Shown: positions 4,964 to 6,717 of the stretch, piece after piece | Layout: every line of letters starts with the position of its first letter | Numbering within the stretch: the first letter of the stretch is position 1 | DNA from: an uncultured Clostridia bacterium | Lineage (GTDB): Bacteria; Bacillota; Clostridia; Oscillospirales; Oscillospiraceae | Reading direction: 5' to 3' | DNA length: 6,717 nucleotides | NCBI GenBank assembly: GCA_946011705.1 | Contig: CAMGCA010000115.1 | Coordinates: 1 to 6,717 of the forward strand | Made by a program: the position numbers and the translations under genes | The notes under the pieces: model-generated | Seen by the model: only the letters and a program-made list of their open reading frames with translations | The model's database searches: none | Told to the model about the DNA's origin: nothing

Positions 4964-6346
4964 ATGCGAAACCGTTACATCGGCGACAGGGCGTTTTACC
5001 GCCATGTCCTTGGGATCGCCGTGCCCATTATCATCCAGAACGGCATCACCAACTTCGTATCCCTGCTTGACAACATCATGGTCGGTCAGGTGGGCACCAT
5101 TCCCATGAGCGGCGTGTCCATTGTCAACGGCCTGATTTTTGTTTTTAATCTGTGCGTTTTCGGTGCCAGCTCCGGCGCCGGAATTTTTACTGCCCAGTTC
5201 CACGGCTCTGCCGACACCGAGGGCGTACGCTACACCTTCCGGTTCAAATTTCTGATCTGTGTGCTGCTGGGGCTGCTTGGCGGCACCGTTTTCGCCCTGA
5301 AGGGCAGCACCCTCATCGGGCTGTACCTCACCGGCGAGGGTGACGCAGCCACGGCGGCGGGTGCGCTGGAATACGGTCTCAAATATCTGGCCATCATGCT
5401 CTGGGGCTTTCTGCCCTTCGCCATTGCCAACGCTTATGCCAGCACCCTGAAGGAATGCGGCAACACCTTCCTTCCCATGCTGGCAGGCATCGCCGCCGTG
5501 CTGGTGAACCTGTGCCTCAACTATGTTCTGATCTACGGCCATTTCGGCGCGCCGAAAATGGGTGTGGAGGGCGCGGCTCTGGCAACCGTCATTTCCCGGT
5601 ATGTGGAGCTGGCGATTCTCGCCGGGTGGGTGCACCTCAACCACCGGCGCAACCCCTTCATCGTGGGCGCTTACCGCAGCCTGTACCTGCCGGGAACGCT
5701 GCTGAAAAGCATCATCATCAAGGGAATGCCGCTGCTTGTCAACGAGGCACTCTGGTCCAGCGGCATGGCCTTTATGAACCAGTGCTACTCCACCTGTGGA
5801 CTTGACGTGGTGCCCGCCATGAACATTTCCAGTACCCTGTTCAATCTGGCTTCCGTAGTATTTCTGTCTCTGGGCAACGCCGTGGGCATTATCATGGGCC
5901 AGATGCTGGGCGCGGGCCGGACGGAACCAGAGGTCCGGGATTCCAACCGGAAGCTGCTGACCCTATCCGTCAGCTCCGGGGCCTTCTTTGGCCTGCTTAT
6001 GGCCTGCATTTCCGGCCTGTTCCCCCAGATTTACAACACCACCGACGCCGTGCGGCATCTGGCAACCGCTCTGATCTGCGTCAACGCGGTCTTCATGCCC
6101 TTTGACGCCTACGTCAACGCCACCTACTTCACCCTGCGCTCCGGCGGTCAGACCTTTGTCACCTTCCTGTTCGACAGCTGCTTTACCTGGGTGGTCTGTG
6201 TGCCGGTGGCCTACTGCCTGAGCAGGTTTACCAGTCTTTCCATTGTCCCCCTGTTCTCCATCTGCCTGTCCACCTACCTCATCAAGTGCGCCATCGGTGC
6301 GTTCATGCTAAAGCAGGGCAAGTGGATTCAGAATCTGACGGTATAA
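4964..6346 (+). CDS. MATE family efflux transporter (460 aa)
   Basis: Inner-membrane multidrug/toxin extrusion-type transporter, expected to have twelve helices and to exchange a substrate for Na+ or H+. The length is typical for the family. Motifs: LLDNIMVGQVG (34-44), the family's N-lobe DxxxVG region; the LNYVLIYGHFG segment followed by MGVEGAALATVISR (185-212), the hallmark of the sixth helix and loop; and the second-lobe counterparts LWSSGMAFMNQ (263-273) and LGNAVGIIMGQMLGAG (303-318). The substrate cannot be read from the sequence. Start ATG at 4964 follows GAGG at 4955-4958 with a rather short 5-nt spacer, so translation may be modest. No clear promoter is visible in the preceding 148 bp, most of which is the palindromic element; read-through from nagA is possible. 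The reading frame is intact. Confidence 0.92.
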   Translation: MRNRYIGDRAFYRHVLGIAVPIIIQNGITNFVSLLDNIMVGQVGTIPMSGVSIVNGLIFVFNLCVFGASSGAGIFTAQFHGSADTEGVRYTFRFKFLICVLLGLLGGTVFALKGSTLIGLYLTGEGDAATAAGALEYGLKYLAIMLWGFLPFAIANAYASTLKECGNTFLPMLAGIAAVLVNLCLNYVLIYGHFGAPKMGVEGAALATVISRYVELAILAGWVHLNHRRNPFIVGAYRSLYLPGTLLKSIIIKGMPLLVNEALWSSGMAFMNQCYSTCGLDVVPAMNISSTLFNLASVVFLSLGNAVGIIMGQMLGAGRTEPEVRDSNRKLLTLSVSSGAFFGLLMACISGLFPQIYNTTDAVRHLATALICVNAVFMPFDAYVNATYFTLRSGGQTFVTFLFDSCFTWVVCVPVAYCLSRFTSLSIVPLFSICLSTYLIKCAIGAFMLKQGKWIQNLTV

Positions 6347-6373
6347 ATCCGGCATTGTCATCGCGCACCAAAA

Positions 6374-6390
6374 CGCTTTCAAAGAAAGCG
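6374..6390. other. Small hairpin downstream of the MATE gene
   Basis: CGCTTTC-AAA-GAAAGCG is a perfect 7-bp stem with a 3-nt loop, 28 nt after the MATE stop. On the plus strand no T-run follows, so it is a poor terminator there; on the minus strand it is followed by TTTT. Its role is unclear. Confidence 0.35.
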
Positions 6391-6422
6391 ACGGTGGAGA
6401 AAAACGCCGGTGCCGTGATTTT

Positions 6423-6670
6423 ATGCTGGTGTGCCTGCTGATTTTCACGATCTATTTTACGAAAAACAAATTCACAGAGCTTTCCCGGGCGGCCCTTCGT
6501 CTGGCTGCGCTGTATGCCGCCTTTGAGGTTGCGGTCTTCACCATCAATCCCATCTGCGAGGTGGCGTTGGGGTATGTGCGTGGTGCTGGCTCTGCTGATC
6601 GTGAAAATGTGCAGGGTCCCCCAGGAATACAGGGCGCAGTTCCTGCTTGTGATTACCGGAGTATTAAGGC
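6423..6670 (+). pseudogene. Frameshifted fragment of a small membrane-protein gene
   Basis: From ATG 6423 one frame encodes a hydrophobic stretch (MLVCLLIFTIYFTKNKF...), a helical stretch (LRLAALYAAFEVAVF) and then INPICEVALG. Around the GGGG run at 6569-6572 the membrane-protein pattern jumps to the +1 frame, continuing as MCVVLALLIVKMCRVPQEY and then AQFLLVITGVL. Removing one G would join both parts into one protein with three likely membrane helices. The ATG lacks a convincing ribosome site, and after about 6663 both frames turn into unlike, hydrophilic sequence. A decayed gene cut by another element is the best reading; a single sequencing error in the G run is possible. No family was recognised. 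Confidence 0.45.
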
Positions 6671-6715
6671 AACACCGCTTAGGTGGGAGCTGCGGGCTTC
6701 GGCGGATCTTTTGCC
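6668..6715. repeat. Imperfect palindrome at the window end
   Basis: GGCAA (6668-6672) pairs with TTGCC (6711-6715), and CCGC (6675-6678) with GCGG (6702-6705), giving a nested hairpin of about 48 bp. It sits where the membrane-protein fragment loses its coding character, so it may be a repeat or the end of a mobile element extending past the window. Confidence 0.3.
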
Positions 6716-6717
6716 CC

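Noticed and set aside
4907..5644. Open frame of 245 codons on the minus strand
   Set aside because: Antisense to the MATE gene; Gln/Gly/His-rich composition and no family motif.

Overview
The window is GC-rich and bacterial. Its Shine-Dalgarno sites (AAGGAGG-like), its sigma-70-type promoter, and a codon usage heavy in C and G at third positions suggest a high-GC member of the Clostridia. The protein styles (a NagA with an HSH metal motif followed by an NSGADF stretch, a membrane-anchored phosphodiester glycosidase, a minimal kinase) point towards a gut Oscillospirales/Ruminococcaceae-type organism. That placement is inference; no marker gene is present.

Left half (about 60-3512, minus strand): four genes are packed head to tail behind one strong promoter (TTGTTA-N17-TATAAT with an extended TG, -10 at 3547-3552). 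In transcription order they are: (1) a 210-aa protein with one N-terminal membrane helix and no recognised domain; (2) a 435-aa membrane-anchored protein with a C-terminal phosphodiester glycosidase (NAGPA-type) domain; (3) a 332-aa multi-pass membrane protein with the Lgt (prolipoprotein diacylglyceryl transferase) fold signature, but with several key Lgt residues replaced; (4) a 174-aa minimal protein-kinase-like protein that keeps its catalytic residues. Spacings are 13 nt, then an 8-bp overlap, then a 17-bp overlap, which is classic operon architecture with translational coupling. This is the most likely undescribed system here: a cell-envelope cassette combining an extracytoplasmic sugar-phosphodiester enzyme, an Lgt-like membrane protein and a cytoplasmic kinase.

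Right half (3688-6346, plus strand): a divergently transcribed nagA-like gene (N-acetylglucosamine-6-phosphate deacetylase family, 375 aa) has Tyr where the family has its catalytic Asp, so its activity is doubtful. After it come a palindrome-rich intergenic element of about 105 bp and a 460-aa MATE-family efflux transporter. The 175-bp divergent promoter region carries both promoters and a perfect 8-bp inverted repeat that overlaps the putative nagA -35.

Tail (6347-6717): there is no intact gene. It holds a small hairpin, a remnant of a membrane-protein gene whose reading frame is broken at a GGGG run, and an imperfect palindrome at the very end that may be part of a mobile or repeated element. 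No tRNA, rRNA, CRISPR array or recognisable transposase was seen.
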